Notes: generated by a model from the sequence alone, not told the origin. A stretch of 64,000 nucleotides of DNA from Geitlerinema sp. PCC 9228 (GCF_001870905.1 NZ_LNDC01000137.1:1-64000), one strand, 5' to 3'; shown: positions 17,323 through 28,112, counted from the first letter of the stretch. Program-made: numbers and translations.

Positions 17323-19338
17323 CTACAACCCTGCCGCTTGCTGTACCAAGGCCTCCTGGAACCGAACCATCTCTTGCCGGGGATCGGCATAGGTGACGCG
17401 GACTTCCAAGCGATCGCCGGGTTGGATGGAACGGGTAAAACGCATGGGCAGTTCCAAACCCAATTCTTCTAATAAAATAGCCCCGAGATTGTCATCCGGG
17501 CGCAGCCAGCGCAACATCAGGGCTTGCCAAACTGTGTCTCCCTGACGGCGCAGGTATTCCAACCCCCAATAGCGGTTGGTTTGTCGTTCTACCTGGGTGG
17601 CTTCTTGGGCAGCAGCGGAGACGCTAGCGACGATTTCTTGCACTTGTTCGGGGGAAAAGGGTGGCTCTTCGCCGCGCAGGTGGGCTTTCAGTTGGAAGTG
17701 AGCTAACAAATCGCTGTAGCGACGGATGGGAGAGGTAACTTGGGCGTAGCGGTCCAATCCCAAACTCGCATGACGACCGGGGGTGAGGCTGGTTTCGCTG
17801 CGGGGCATGCAACGGCGCATGGCGCTACTACGTACGGCACCGGCAGGCAGTTGCATGAGTTCTTCTTCTGGGGGGAGTTCCGGTTGTTGTTGCTGGCGAT
17901 AGGGAATGGCCAGTTGGTTTTGTTCCCCATAGCAGGCGGCAACTTCCCCGGTGAGAATCATCATTTCGGCGACGGCGCGTCTAGCGGGGGAGTCTTCGAT
18001 AACTTGGATGGAAATATTGTCGTCATCGGAGACTTTGATGGAACATTCGGGCATGCTGATGCTAATAGCCCCTTGTTTTTGCCGCCAGCTGTGGCGAATT
18101 TCTGCCCATTTGCCGATCGCTAAAATTTCTGGTTCGGCTTGGACCCCCAAATCGAGCATTTCGTCTACGTCTTCGTAGGTCAGACGGTAGGTGGGAACGA
18201 TGGTGCTGGGGGCAATGGTATAATCGGCGATCGCGCCATCAGCGTCTAAAATCACGCCAAAACTCAAAGCCGGACATTCTTTCCCCTGAACCAAACTCAT
18301 GGGGCCTGTGGCCAGGGCTTCGGGGAACATAGGAATCATCCCCGTGGGCAAGTACAGGGTAGTACTGCGCCGCCGGGCTTCCACATCCAGTTCGTCGCCG
18401 GGGAAGATCCAGCGGCTGGGGTCGGCGATGTGAACCCAGATGCGTTCGGTGCCGTCTTCTAGATATTCGATACTGACGCCGTCGTCGATTTCTTGGGTAC
18501 TTTCATCGTCGATGGTATACACCTTCAGATGGGTTAAATCGAGGCGGTTGCGATCGCGGTCGGCAAGGGGAGAGTCGAGATATTGTTGGGCCACTTCCAG
18601 TACCTTAGCGGGAAATTGCGTGGGAATTTGGCTGCGCCGCAAGAATAGGTTTTCGTGGGGACTCCACAGTCCTAAGTCCACAAGCAACTGAAAGGCCGCT
18701 TCCGAAGTTTCCGGACGTTCTAGGATGGCAAGAATATCTCTCGCCGTACGTCCGGAAGGTTCTTCGCCGACGGCAGCGAGTTTCTCCAAAGCTTCTAAGC
18801 GCGGGCGATCGCTGGCGGTCCACTCGACGCTTTCCCCTTCCAGAGCTTGACGAACCCGTTCCAGGAACTCTTCCAGCTCTTTTTGTTTTTGGATGGCAAC
18901 TTCCTGTTGGTGTTTCAAATCGGCTACTTGCGTTGCCGATCGCGGTTCGTACCGATTGTTGCCTTTTTGTTTGAAGTATAGCTTGTCTTCCGACAGCAAG
19001 TAGTAAGCTGCGTAACATTGAGCGGGTTGTTGGTCAGAAAACAACAATTCAGACAGCTCTTCCGGGGCAATCGTGCCTGTGTCGCTGTCCAAAAATTCCC
19101 ACGCCACTTCTAGACTAGAAGGGTCCCAGTAGGCTTCTACTTGTTGCTGAAACGACGGAATGTCTTCGGGGGTGTAGTCGCCGCCGGGAACGACATAGGT
19201 AACCTGTCGGGGGTGAACCGTATGGGATTGCCCCCGTTCGTCGGTGACAATCCAATGTTTCTTACCTTCTGGGCGTTCCACGACGGCGAGGCGGCGATCG
19301 CCATCTTGGCGAAATTCGATTAAGTTTCCCTTCTCCAC
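17323..19338 (-). CDS. RNB-domain ribonuclease (RNase II/R family, Zam-like)
   Basis: A predicted 3'-5' exoribonuclease of 671 residues. It has a cyanobacterial N-terminal region of about 250 residues, then the RNB catalytic domain with the metal-binding cluster TIDDESTQEIDDG (about 277-289), the downstream YAQVTSPIRRYSDL motif, and a short C-terminal S1-like beta domain. The length is shorter than E. coli RNase R and matches the cyanobacterial RNase II-like group that includes Zam. The start is GTG at 19338. It is the third gene after rpmG and rpsR on the same strand, 50 bases after rpsR, a common cyanobacterial order. The gene ends nine bases before the 9-bp minisatellite. Confidence 0.93.
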   Translation of the reverse strand: MEKGNLIEFRQDGDRRLAVVERPEGKKHWIVTDERGQSHTVHPRQVTYVVPGGDYTPEDIPSFQQQVEAYWDPSSLEVAWEFLDSDTGTIAPEELSELLFSDQQPAQCYAAYYLLSEDKLYFKQKGNNRYEPRSATQVADLKHQQEVAIQKQKELEEFLERVRQALEGESVEWTASDRPRLEALEKLAAVGEEPSGRTARDILAILERPETSEAAFQLLVDLGLWSPHENLFLRRSQIPTQFPAKVLEVAQQYLDSPLADRDRNRLDLTHLKVYTIDDESTQEIDDGVSIEYLEDGTERIWVHIADPSRWIFPGDELDVEARRRSTTLYLPTGMIPMFPEALATGPMSLVQGKECPALSFGVILDADGAIADYTIAPSTIVPTYRLTYEDVDEMLDLGVQAEPEILAIGKWAEIRHSWRQKQGAISISMPECSIKVSDDDNISIQVIEDSPARRAVAEMMILTGEVAACYGEQNQLAIPYRQQQQPELPPEEELMQLPAGAVRSSAMRRCMPRSETSLTPGRHASLGLDRYAQVTSPIRRYSDLLAHFQLKAHLRGEEPPFSPEQVQEIVASVSAAAQEATQVERQTNRYWGLEYLRRQGDTVWQALMLRWLRPDDNLGAILLEELGLELPMRFTRSIQPGDRLEVRVTYADPRQEMVRFQEALVQQAAGL

Positions 19339-19388
19339 AGCTTTGACCTGCTAGCAACTCGTCTGCGCAATCGCTGCTTGGCTGCCGA

Positions 19389-19616
19389 TTAGCCTTCCAG
19401 GTTGACAAAGGGCAACAGGGCTAAAATTCGCGCGCGTTTGATTGCAGTGGTTAAGTCTCTTTGCTGTTTGGCTGTCAAACCAGTAACGCGACGGGGGAGG
19501 ATTTTGCCGCGTTCGGTAATGAACTTCCGCAGCAGGTCTACGTTTTTGTAATCGATCTGTTCGCCTGGTTTGACCGGCGATACGCGCCGGCGATAGTAGT
19601 TGACGTTGCTTGCCAT
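19389..19616 (-). CDS. rpsR: 30S ribosomal protein S18
   Basis: A 75-residue ribosomal protein with the family core [20 protein letters not shown] followed by [11 protein letters not shown] and a basic C-terminal helix. It binds S6 and 16S rRNA on the platform of the small subunit. It lies 33 bases after rpmG in the same direction. Confidence 0.98.
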   Translation of the reverse strand: MASNVNYYRRRVSPVKPGEQIDYKNVDLLRKFITERGKILPRRVTGLTAKQQRDLTTAIKRARILALLPFVNLEG

Positions 19617-19649
19617 TTTTTCTTTCCGATACCTTCTAGCAAATGCTGC

Positions 19650-19838
19650 TTATTTGGTTTCTTTGTGTACGGTGTGTTTGTTGCAGTGGGGACAGTATTT
19701 TCTAAATTCCATCCTACCAGAATGTTTCCGACGGTTTTTCGTGCTGGTGTACCGCGATACCCCGTTCGAGCGTTTGTTGGGGTTGGTTCGGCATTCCGTA
19801 CACTCTAGTGTAATTACAACTCGGACTCCCTTAGCCAT
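19650..19838 (-). CDS. rpmG: 50S ribosomal protein L33
   Basis: A 62-residue ribosomal protein of the zinc-binding type. The two cysteine pairs are CTEC near the N-terminus and CPHC near the C-terminus. The last segment ([16 protein letters not shown]) is typical. First gene of the rpmG-rpsR-RNB run. No clear ribosome site is seen upstream of the ATG. Confidence 0.98.
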   Translation of the reverse strand: MAKGVRVVITLECTECRTNPNKRSNGVSRYTSTKNRRKHSGRMEFRKYCPHCNKHTVHKETK

Positions 19839-19882
19839 AATTTTACCAATCGTTTTGGGGGGTTTGCATTAGACACAAATGG

Positions 19883-20539
19883 TTATTTTCGCATAGAACG
19901 TAGGGCAAGTTCAACCCATTTTTGAATTTTCACGTCTAGGGAATAACCGCGGCGGGAGGAGGCCATAAAGGTGTCGGCATAGCGGTCGTGAAAGGATTGC
20001 TGGTTGGCTTCGTCACTCCAAGCAGCGATCGCATCCGCAATGGGAGGAATGACTAGCAAAAACGCAACTGAATTGCCAGCAAACAGGGCATAGACAGCCC
20101 ACAGTAGCAAAACGCCTTCTGCCGCTGTGATGGCTTCCCGCCGCAGCAACATGTCTAGGTAGGGAATCCGCCGGTTGCGGTCGATGAGTTTCATATCAAA
20201 AGCCCACCTTCCAATACTTTGACCGCGGTTGCGACCGACGAATAAAATACGATTGCCCAACCACGCCACCAGGAAAAAGAATGTGTGGATAAACCAGTTA
20301 GGACTAATAATAACAGTAACCAAGTAGGCAACCACAAAATCCAGTAAAAACGCACAAGCGCGTCGCCAAAAGGGTGGTTTGGGCGGTAGATCGGGGATAA
20401 GTTCGGCTTTCATGTTCCAAAAGCGATCGGACGCCGTACGGTTGGCAGCGATATTGGGGTTCCGCCTCGCTTGAAAGTTGGCGCTACGAGGCTGCTTTCT
20501 CCTGTTTCTATTTTCTACGCTAACTCGAGATTTCGACAT
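19883..20539 (-). CDS. RDD family membrane protein
   Basis: A 218-residue protein. A basic N-terminal tail of about 50 residues precedes an RDD domain with three or four hydrophobic segments. The family residues are present: Arg in PPFWRRACAFLLD with the following Asp, GQSIGRWAFDMKLID in the middle, and SFHDRYADT at the end. The function of RDD proteins is generally unknown, and some have been linked to ion or osmotic balance. It lies 45 bases upstream of rpmG on the same strand. Confidence 0.85.
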   Translation of the reverse strand: MSKSRVSVENRNRRKQPRSANFQARRNPNIAANRTASDRFWNMKAELIPDLPPKPPFWRRACAFLLDFVVAYLVTVIISPNWFIHTFFFLVAWLGNRILFVGRNRGQSIGRWAFDMKLIDRNRRIPYLDMLLRREAITAAEGVLLLWAVYALFAGNSVAFLLVIPPIADAIAAWSDEANQQSFHDRYADTFMASSRRGYSLDVKIQKWVELALRSMRK

Positions 20540-20670
20540 GTATCTTTACCTGGGTGTGGATTTGCCGGTAGAGGAAAATGTTCGGTTTGGGGAAGGAATG
20601 GGGCCCTTTTGACCAACTTGCCGCTAAAGTAAACAATGGTTACAGTTTGCAGGTATTTTGAGAGGTATTC

Positions 20671-21375
20671 ATGAGCGAAGATCCATCTACAGTGATGAAG
20701 CAGCAGGTAGGCAAAGCGGCAGCGGCAAGAGTCCAATCCAATTCGGTGGTTGGTTTGGGAACTGGTTCCACTACGGCCTATGCCATTCAGTATATCGGCG
20801 ATCGCTTGCAATCTGGCGATTTAAAAAATATTCGCGGCATTCCTACTTCATTTCAAGCGGAGGTTCTCGCCAAAAAATACGGCATTCCGCTAACGACGTT
20901 GGATGCCATCGATCGCATCGATATTGCTATTGATGGCGCTGATGAAGTAGATCCCAATCTTAATTTAATCAAAGGAGGTGGTGCCGCGCACACCCGGGAG
21001 AAAGTGGTAGACTCTCTAGCAGACCAATTTGTGGTGGTGGTTGATAGCGGCAAGTTGGTAGATCGGTTAGGCTCTAATTTTTTGCTACCGGTAGAAGTAT
21101 TGCCTATGGCGATTGTTCCCGTCATGCGCAAAATCGAACAGCTAGGCGGCAAGCCGGAATTGCGTATGGGGGTTAAAAAGGCTGGTCCGGTCATTACCGA
21201 CCAGGGAAACATGGTCATTGATGTGAAGTTTGAGTCAATTTCCGATCCGGCAAATTTGGAAAAAACCCTCAATAATATTCCTGGTGTATTAGAAAATGGC
21301 TTGTTTGTGGGCGTAGCCGATGTGGTTTTGGTTGGCGAGGTAAAAGACGGTCAACCTTCCGTACGCCAGTTGTAG
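20671..21375 (+). CDS. rpiA: Ribose-5-phosphate isomerase A
   Basis: Interconverts ribose 5-phosphate and ribulose 5-phosphate in the pentose phosphate and Calvin cycles. The 234-residue protein has the substrate loop [12 protein letters not shown], the catalytic-region motif [19 protein letters not shown] and the AHTREK segment with the conserved Glu/Lys. A ribosome site (GAGAGG) lies before the ATG. It is divergent from the RDD gene with about 130 bases between. Confidence 0.97.
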   Translation: MSEDPSTVMKQQVGKAAAARVQSNSVVGLGTGSTTAYAIQYIGDRLQSGDLKNIRGIPTSFQAEVLAKKYGIPLTTLDAIDRIDIAIDGADEVDPNLNLIKGGGAAHTREKVVDSLADQFVVVVDSGKLVDRLGSNFLLPVEVLPMAIVPVMRKIEQLGGKPELRMGVKKAGPVITDQGNMVIDVKFESISDPANLEKTLNNIPGVLENGLFVGVADVVLVGEVKDGQPSVRQL

Positions 21376-21405
21376 GGAAAAATCATAAAAACAAACTTGT
21401 AACAA

Positions 21406-21484
21406 GTAGGGACGTTTCGTTTCGCAAAACGTCCCTACCAAAATATCCGAATGATTTTTTGCAAATTTTCAAGTAATGGTATTA
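21406..21484. repeat. Hairpin and partial family-B MITE-like repeat after rpiA
   Basis: A perfect 12-base stem, GTAGGGACGTTT and AAACGTCCCTAC, spans 21406-21438. The following bases to AATGGTATTA at 21484 match the right part of the family-B element at 37767-37886. It may also terminate rpiA. The left terminal repeat of the family is missing. Confidence 0.6.
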
Positions 21485-21519
21485 CCGCGCTCGGAAAGAA
21501 CCCAAAAAAGGAGAAATTA

Positions 21520-21736
21520 ATGGCTAGCGATTGGCTGGTTGCCAACGAAGGAATTTGCAAACCCACTGCCATAAGCACCGACAAGACCGGGAGAAATTAT
21601 TGGGTTTCTTCCCGATGCCATCCACAGCATAGAAGCTTTGGAAAAGGACCCCACAGTTAGTTGGAATCATAGGGTAACGAATTACGAAAGCCGATTGGAG
21701 TTCCATGTGGAAACAGGTACGGCGCGTCTTCTTTAA
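21520..21736 (+). pseudogene. Small frameshifted gene of unknown function
   Basis: An AAGGAG ribosome site seven bases upstream leads into an ATG at 21520 (MASDWLVANEGICKPT...). The frame drifts into unlikely residues near 21590. From there a second frame, one base off, reads on as PGEIIGFLPDAIHSIEALE and ends at 21736 with a protein-like composition. One indel near the CCGGGAG at about 21588 would join them into a 71-residue protein. I do not recognise the product. It may be a broken gene or a sequencing error. Confidence 0.4.
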
Positions 21737-21749
21737 AGTTAGAATGCTG

Positions 21750-24599
21750 TTATTGGAAAAATTTTTGACGGTACTGTTTTAAAAATTCGATAAGTTGTTT
21801 TTCTTGGAAAGTCCGGGTAAATTGAACAACTTTACGGGAAAACGGTACAAACCGACCATCTTCTTGTTGTAGACTTTCGGCATATTTTTGAACTTTTTTC
21901 AGGCTACCGCGGTAGGCGAGGTTATATAAAGTTTCCATTACTTCCGGTGGGGGAACAATTAAACTTTCTTCGCGAACTTCTTTAACGGCTTCTGTGGCAG
22001 TTTCTTTGGCATCATAGGTCCATTGCAGTTGTAGATGTTGCTGCAATTTTTGTAAAAGCTGCGTGGCATGTACGGGTTTTTCGAGAAAATCATCGCCGCC
22101 ATACTCAATGGCGCGATCGCGATCGACCATAATACCACTAGCGGAGGAAACAATAATGGGAACGGCGTATAAATCTGGATTTTGCCGCAACTGCTGAATA
22201 AAGCCAAAACCATCGCAATCTGGCATTAGCAAATCTGTAATGATGAGATGGGGAATTTGTTTTTCTACTTGCTGAATCCCTTGTTGTGCGTTTTCAGCTT
22301 GAACGATGTCAAATCCCAGCGGTTTTAATAAATTTACGATAACATCGCGGTTTTCCCACTTATCATCCACCACCAAAATTCGTTGGGTGTCGCCTTGGTA
22401 GCCAACAATTTTGCCTTGGTGGGTTTGGATGGCTTCGGTATTCCATTGGGAAGTTACTTGCAAGTCAATATCGAACCAAAAGGTACTGCCAACACCGGGA
22501 GTACTGTTGAGTTGAATTTGGCTTCCCATGATGTTGAGAATTTTTTGGCTGAGAGACAATCCTAACCCGCTGCCTTGGGATTTTTGGAGAATGTTTCCCA
22601 CCTGTTCGAAGGGATGGAAAATTTCTTGGATGTGGTCTTCGGGAATGCCAACGCCAGAGTCTTCAATTTGGAAGCGAAGTTTGACAGTTTCTGGGTCTTC
22701 TTGTACTTTTTCCAAATAGCGTACGGTAAAGGTAACGTGTCCCGCTTCGGTAAATTTCACGGCGTTGCCGATTAAGTTGATTAAAACCTGTCGCAAGCGT
22801 CTTTCGTCGGCATATACAGCGGCGGGAATTTCGGAATCGCTTTTGTAGGTAAAAATGAGATTTTTTTGCTGCGCTTCTATTTGGGAAATTTCTGCTACGC
22901 TGGTCAGAAAAGAAGGTAGGTGAAATTCTGTTTGATGCAGTTCCATTTTTTCCGCTTCGATTTTGGATAGATCCAAAATATCGGTGATTAGGGTTAGCAA
23001 ATGGGAACTACTTTTTTGAATGGTATCGACGGCGGCGCGGTGTTGGTTGAGGTCGGTAGCTTTTTGTAGGATTTGTATGTATCCCAAAATTCCGTTGAGT
23101 GGCGTCCGCAGTTCGTGACTCATGTTGGCTAAAAAGTTGCTTTTGGCACGGTTGGCTGTTTCAGCTTTGCTTTTGGCTTTTTCTAGTTCTTGGGTTCGGG
23201 CTTTGACACGCTCTTCTAGGGCGTTATTACTTTTTTCTAGTTCGCGAAAAGAACTTTGCAGTTGAAAAGCCATTTGGTTGAAGGAATTTCCTAAAGATTC
23301 CAGTTCTTTAACGCCTTCGATTTGTACGCGCCTTCTCAGATTGCCGGCTGCGATCGCTTGGCTGGCTTGACTTAAGTGTTTGATGGGGGCAACCAAGGTA
23401 CGGCGAATGGCGATGATGGCGATAATGGCAGCTACCAATAAAATTGCGATCGCGCTTTTGACGATGGTTCGCAGAACACTAGCATATTCGTTGGTTACTT
23501 CGGCGATGGGTTTGACGATGACCAGTTTCCAGTAAGTATTGGGAATGTGGAAAATATACACGTTAGATGGTTCTCCCAGCAAGCCATCGTTGCTGAGTTG
23601 GAGGCTGTTTAGCAACAGATCGTTCTGGCTTTGTTTTTCTAGGGGATCGACAATCGCGGCGGCTATTTTCTCGGCTTCTCGCTGGGTCATGGCATAGCCG
23701 GCGTGGCGCAAATTGCTCACCAATTCCTGCCAATTGTCAAATTCCTGACGCGCGCGATCGATAATTTTGCGATTGGTAACTTCCAAAGCGGTGGAAACTG
23801 GGGTTAGGTCGGAGGTGGTTTTGCTAAGTTGGTCTAGGGGTTGCAGTTGCGCGCTTTCGGTGGATGGAAGTTGGTCGCTAGCTGTGGTATTGGGGGCAGC
23901 AATGAGGCGGTTCTGGCGGTCAACCACAAACAGGTATCCCCCGGTTTCGGCTTGCAGGGAATTGGCTAATTCCTGGATACCTTTTAATTTTAAATCGATG
24001 GTGGCAGCCCCCCAAAATTGCTCTTGTTTCCAAATACCTGCGGTACAAGTTACCATAGGTTGGGAAGAGTAGGGGTCAATATAAGCTTCGCTCCAAAAAC
24101 ATTGATTTGGTTGTAAATGTTGGGCAACGATGTACCATTTTTGATAGTGATAGCCGCGGCTGCCCTGATTGTAGTTATTGTAATATTGCAAAATATCTTT
24201 GTCGTTTCTTCCCCAAAAAAAGCTGCGGCGTGGTTGTTGGGGAGAGAATTGATAGGGTTCCGGCCAAATGCCACCACCGGCAATTTGGCTATCCCCTTGA
24301 AAATCGAGCAATTTGGGAATAAAATACTTAAATTCCCTTTCCGATTGGGGGAGTTGCCGCGCAGTTTCGGCAAGGGTTCTAGTAAGGGCAGCTATTTCTT
24401 GGGAACGTGCGTTCAATTTCGCGATCGCAGATTCACCAGCTTGTTCGATAAATCTGGAAGAGTTTTGCAATACCATTTGTTTGCCAACGGTATTGACGGC
24501 GATGGCAAAGCTGGCCATCAAACCGCCAGTTAGTAGGCTAATGCCAACAATTAGTCTAAAATCCAGTCTCTCGTACCATTTTACTTTGGGTAAAGTCAT
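21750..24599 (-). CDS. Membrane hybrid histidine kinase (Cache-HAMP-HisKA-HATPase-REC plus C-terminal helical domain)
   Basis: A 949-residue receptor. Membrane segments at about 14-38 and 378-398 flank a large extracytoplasmic Cache-type sensor. A HAMP linker (about 399-450), a coiled coil, the HisKA domain with H495 in [12 protein letters not shown], and an HATPase_c domain ([23 protein letters not shown]) follow. A receiver has the phospho-acceptor Asp in [13 protein letters not shown]. After the receiver an unusual helical tail (about 875-949, beginning [17 protein letters not shown]) is shared with the neighbouring kinase gene at 24966-28112. The two genes are tandem paralogs on the same strand. 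The ligand is not known. Confidence 0.93.
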   Translation of the reverse strand: MTLPKVKWYERLDFRLIVGISLLTGGLMASFAIAVNTVGKQMVLQNSSRFIEQAGESAIAKLNARSQEIAALTRTLAETARQLPQSEREFKYFIPKLLDFQGDSQIAGGGIWPEPYQFSPQQPRRSFFWGRNDKDILQYYNNYNQGSRGYHYQKWYIVAQHLQPNQCFWSEAYIDPYSSQPMVTCTAGIWKQEQFWGAATIDLKLKGIQELANSLQAETGGYLFVVDRQNRLIAAPNTTASDQLPSTESAQLQPLDQLSKTTSDLTPVSTALEVTNRKIIDRARQEFDNWQELVSNLRHAGYAMTQREAEKIAAAIVDPLEKQSQNDLLLNSLQLSNDGLLGEPSNVYIFHIPNTYWKLVIVKPIAEVTNEYASVLRTIVKSAIAILLVAAIIAIIAIRRTLVAPIKHLSQASQAIAAGNLRRRVQIEGVKELESLGNSFNQMAFQLQSSFRELEKSNNALEERVKARTQELEKAKSKAETANRAKSNFLANMSHELRTPLNGILGYIQILQKATDLNQHRAAVDTIQKSSSHLLTLITDILDLSKIEAEKMELHQTEFHLPSFLTSVAEISQIEAQQKNLIFTYKSDSEIPAAVYADERRLRQVLINLIGNAVKFTEAGHVTFTVRYLEKVQEDPETVKLRFQIEDSGVGIPEDHIQEIFHPFEQVGNILQKSQGSGLGLSLSQKILNIMGSQIQLNSTPGVGSTFWFDIDLQVTSQWNTEAIQTHQGKIVGYQGDTQRILVVDDKWENRDVIVNLLKPLGFDIVQAENAQQGIQQVEKQIPHLIITDLLMPDCDGFGFIQQLRQNPDLYAVPIIVSSASGIMVDRDRAIEYGGDDFLEKPVHATQLLQKLQQHLQLQWTYDAKETATEAVKEVREESLIVPPPEVMETLYNLAYRGSLKKVQKYAESLQQEDGRFVPFSRKVVQFTRTFQEKQLIEFLKQYRQKFFQ

Positions 24600-24965
24600 A
24601 ATTTCGATCGAATTGCAATAGGATTTGAAAACGGAAAAGGGAGTCTATATTTGAGTTGCCATCGATAGGGAAGGCAGAAAACCAGAAAATACTGCCGGAG
24701 ATATGGCTACCTTAGGATTCTCAAGTTATCGTTCCCCAAAGCTGTCAGAATCTATCGAGGGATTTATGAATTCTTTATCTTTTAACCTTGACATTCAAAA
24801 TGTTGATTTGGTATATTACCCTACATATTTGGTAAGAAGCGTATGGCCATTTTTCATACGAAATTCACACTACAGAAATCCGAATCATAAACCCTGCGAC
24901 AAGTTGGGAGCGAACTGTTTCATAATTTCCTGTAATTCCCTTGGTTTTGGCATAATCCAGTAGGA
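24600..24965. other. Intergenic region between the two paralogous kinases
   Basis: About 365 AT-rich bases with no supportable gene. It should hold the promoter of the 949-residue kinase on the minus strand. A degenerate ATACGAAATT...AAATCCGAAT pair near 24859-24892 loosely resembles the family-A MITE ends but is too diverged to call. Confidence 0.4.
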
Positions 24966-27900
24966 TTAGCGTGATTCTGGCGGCAAATATTGTTGGAGAA
25001 AATCTCTTAGCTCTTCTTCCTGAAAGCTGCGGCTTAACTGGAGAACTTTACGGTAAAATGGGGTAAATTCGCTATCTTGGTTGGGCAAGCTAGCAACTCG
25101 TTTCTGAATTTTCTTAAAACTACCAATAAAAGCTAGGTGGTACAAGGTTTTTATTTCTTCTGCCGGTGGTGGAATAATGGGTTCTTCTGCCACGTCTGCT
25201 TCCATTGGCGGTTGCGGTTGGTTCTGTTCGTAAACCCACTGCAAGTTTAGATGTTTTTGCAGGAGGTCAAATAGTTGGGCAGTTTCTACGGGTTTGGGTA
25301 AAAAATCGTTGGCCCCAGCTTGAAATGCCCGGTCGCGATCGCGTTCCATGGCACTGGCTGAAGAAACGATTATAGGAATTCTACATAATAATTCGTTTTG
25401 CTGCAACCACTGCAAAAAGGCCAACCCATTGCTATCTAACATATACAAATCGGTCAAAATTAAATGAGGCTGCCATTGTTCCGCTTTTTGCCAACCCGTT
25501 TCGGCATTTTCAGCGATTTCCATTTCAAATCCCAGCGGTTGCAATAAATTGGTCAAAAAGGTACGGTTTTCCCAACGGTCATCTACCACCAATAATCGTT
25601 TGGATTCCCCTTCGTAACCAATGATTTTGCCTTGATGGTTGCTACGATCCAATCTTAGGCTTTGGCGGGCCATTTCCAGATCCAAATCGAACCAAAAAAT
25701 ACTCCCATTGCCGGGAACGCTGTTTACCTGAATTTCTCCTTTCATCAAACGCACAAATTCCTGACTGAGAGACAATCCCAACCCCGTTCCCTGTTTTTGA
25801 TGTTTTGCCAATCCCACCTGTTCGAAGGGGTGAAAAATTTGTTGGATTTGTTCGGAAGGAATGCCAATTCCCGTATCTTCTACTTGAAAGCGAATGGTAA
25901 AGATTTTACGGTGGTTTTCATTGGTGTATGTTTCCAAAACGGCGGCGCTAAAAACCACGCCACCCACTTCTGTGAATTTAACGGCGTTGCCTAGTAAGTT
26001 CAGCAAGACCTGCCGCAGTCTTTTCTCATCTGCCACAATGATTTCTGGTAAATCCGGATCGCTGTGATAGGTGAATGTAATTCCTTTTTGTTGTGCTTTG
26101 ATACGACACATTTCTGCTACGCCGGTTAAAAAAGCAGGGAGGTGAAACGGTTCTGGATGTAGGGTCATTTTTTGGGCTTCAATTTTGGATAAATCTAAAA
26201 TGTCGTTCACCAATGTAAGCAAATGAGTGCCACACTCGCTGATGATTCTAACATGGTATCGGTCGCGATCGCTTATATCCTGGGAACGCTGTAAAATTTG
26301 GGTGTATCCCAAAATCCCGTTGAGAGGCGTGCGCAGTTCGTGACTCATAGAAGCCAGCAATTCACTCTTGGCTTGGTTGGCAGCGTCTGCTTCTTTTTTT
26401 GCCTTCCGCAAAGCAGCTTCCATTTCCTTGCGGCTGGTAATATCGGTATGTGCCCCTACCATGCGTATAGCCTTCCCTTGGGAATCCCGTTCTACTACTT
26501 TAGCGCGACTGAGAATCCAGCGATAGGAACCATTTTTGGCACGCATGCGAAATTCCATTTGCCATTGGGAAGTTTTGCCCTTGAGGTGTTCTTCAAGGGT
26601 AACTTTGGCTATGCTTAGGTCGTCAGGATGCAACAAATCTTCCCAGACATGAAACTGGTTGGGGATTTCCCAATCCGCATATCCCAGCATGCTTTTCCAC
26701 TGAGGGGAAAAATAAACTTGCTGGCTGGGAAGGTGCCAATCCCAAATGCCATCGTTAATACTTTGTACCACCAGTTGAAAGCGCTGTTCGCTGTGGTTCA
26801 AGGCTTCCGTACGTTCTTGAACTTGCTGTTCTAAAGTACCAAAAGAGGTTTGCAGTTGGCTGGCCATTTGATTGAAGGCGTTGGCGAGGATCTCCAATTC
26901 GCTGATTCTATGAGCGCGCACTTGTTGGCTGAATTGACCGGTAGCGATCGCTTGACTGGCATCTTTCAGGTGTAAAATGGGTTGAGCAATCCAACGCGCG
27001 GTTACAATACCCAACCCACTGGCAACAAAAAAGGTTAAAACACAAATTAAAATAGCCATTCGCCGGTTGGCATGGATTTGCGCCATGAAATCCGACTCGG
27101 GAACCACCAAAACCACTTGCCAGTTGATGCCGAATTCATCTTCAAAAGGGAAAATTCGGGTATAATGGGGTTCTCCAAATAATTCCCATTTTACTTGTTT
27201 GGGACGATGGAGCTTTTCTAAGTTGGAAAATTTTTGATTTATCTGACGGGCTGTTTTGGCAATCAAGCGATCGCTGGCTTTTTTGGCTGCCAGGCGTCTG
27301 GGGACATTATCTTTCATTACAAAAGGTTTTTGCTTGGTAGAAGTAGCTATTAACTTTCTCGAAGGTTCAATAATAAAGACTTCCCCAGTTTTGCCAATTT
27401 CTAAAGTGCGCAAAAACTGGTCAATTTGAGCAATGGTTAGGTCGGTTGCCAAAATGCCACGAAAATTGCCCTGCGGGTCGTAGTAAGGCTGTCCTAAAGT
27501 AATGGCAAGCGTTGGTGTAGGTGCACTTACCCAAGCATAAACGGGGGTCCAAGCAGGCGCATCTGCTTGTTTGGGAATTTGATACCAAGGACGTTGGCGG
27601 GGGTCGTATCCCGAAGAAGTTCGCAACAGTTCGCCGCGGTATCCGGAAGCGTTGATACTATAGCTACGTAAAGAATTGGAAGACTCGGTCACTTGATAGT
27701 TGAGACTGCCGTCATCGTAAACAGCAATACCGACAAATTCCCCCCGGCGATCGCCAAATTGGATATAACTAATATTATCAAAAAGCTGAATTTGATGCCA
27801 AAAGTGACGTTCCCAACTCTGTAAATTTTCCACATCCAACTTTTGCAAATCTAATGCATTGGCATTCAACTGGTTGATTGTATGAGGAACTTGCAAATAA

Positions 27901-28112
27901 TCTTGCAGGCGTTCTTCAATACGCATCTGCAATTCCTGTTGCATTTTCGTGGCTAGCTGGTCCACAGCTTTTTGACCGTTACGAATGGCAAGCCATCCCA
28001 TCAATCCCACAGCAGCAAAGATTTCCAGGACGAAAGGAACAACCAATACCCACCTCAGGGGCAGTTTTCCCACGCTTTTGCCATCGGAGTGGTTTGGATC
28101 CCGGAAAACCAT
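24966..28112 (-). CDS. Membrane hybrid histidine kinase (Cache-HAMP-PAS-HisKA-HATPase-REC plus C-terminal helical domain)
   Basis: A 1048-residue paralog of the kinase next to it. Membrane segments at about 20-42 and 352-374 flank a dCache-type sensor (YxxRPWY-like motif near 174-178: PRQRPWYQIP). A HAMP domain (about 375-425), a PAS/PAC domain (about 440-560, ending HTDITSRKE), HisKA with H591 in [12 protein letters not shown], HATPase_c (NLLGNAVKF, DTGIGIP, GTGLGLS) and a receiver with the acceptor Asp in LILTDLYMLDSNG follow. The same helical tail closes the protein (PPPAEEIKTLYHLAF...). Compared with its neighbour it has gained, or kept, the PAS domain. Cache domains of this type usually bind small organic molecules. 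Which one is unknown. Confidence 0.93.
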   Translation of the reverse strand: MVFRDPNHSDGKSVGKLPLRWVLVVPFVLEIFAAVGLMGWLAIRNGQKAVDQLATKMQQELQMRIEERLQDYLQVPHTINQLNANALDLQKLDVENLQSWERHFWHQIQLFDNISYIQFGDRRGEFVGIAVYDDGSLNYQVTESSNSLRSYSINASGYRGELLRTSSGYDPRQRPWYQIPKQADAPAWTPVYAWVSAPTPTLAITLGQPYYDPQGNFRGILATDLTIAQIDQFLRTLEIGKTGEVFIIEPSRKLIATSTKQKPFVMKDNVPRRLAAKKASDRLIAKTARQINQKFSNLEKLHRPKQVKWELFGEPHYTRIFPFEDEFGINWQVVLVVPESDFMAQIHANRRMAILICVLTFFVASGLGIVTARWIAQPILHLKDASQAIATGQFSQQVRAHRISELEILANAFNQMASQLQTSFGTLEQQVQERTEALNHSEQRFQLVVQSINDGIWDWHLPSQQVYFSPQWKSMLGYADWEIPNQFHVWEDLLHPDDLSIAKVTLEEHLKGKTSQWQMEFRMRAKNGSYRWILSRAKVVERDSQGKAIRMVGAHTDITSRKEMEAALRKAKKEADAANQAKSELLASMSHELRTPLNGILGYTQILQRSQDISDRDRYHVRIISECGTHLLTLVNDILDLSKIEAQKMTLHPEPFHLPAFLTGVAEMCRIKAQQKGITFTYHSDPDLPEIIVADEKRLRQVLLNLLGNAVKFTEVGGVVFSAAVLETYTNENHRKIFTIRFQVEDTGIGIPSEQIQQIFHPFEQVGLAKHQKQGTGLGLSLSQEFVRLMKGEIQVNSVPGNGSIFWFDLDLEMARQSLRLDRSNHQGKIIGYEGESKRLLVVDDRWENRTFLTNLLQPLGFEMEIAENAETGWQKAEQWQPHLILTDLYMLDSNGLAFLQWLQQNELLCRIPIIVSSASAMERDRDRAFQAGANDFLPKPVETAQLFDLLQKHLNLQWVYEQNQPQPPMEADVAEEPIIPPPAEEIKTLYHLAFIGSFKKIQKRVASLPNQDSEFTPFYRKVLQLSRSFQEEELRDFLQQYLPPESR

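Noticed and set aside
16878-17396. Several long frames on both strands over the 9-bp array (Asp-Ala-Pro and Gly-Ala-Ser-Glu-His repeats)
   Set aside because: The repeat period is a multiple of three, so every frame is open. No ribosome site and no conserved residues.
24703-24963. 86-codon frame between the two kinases
   Set aside because: Composition and lack of start signals do not support a gene.
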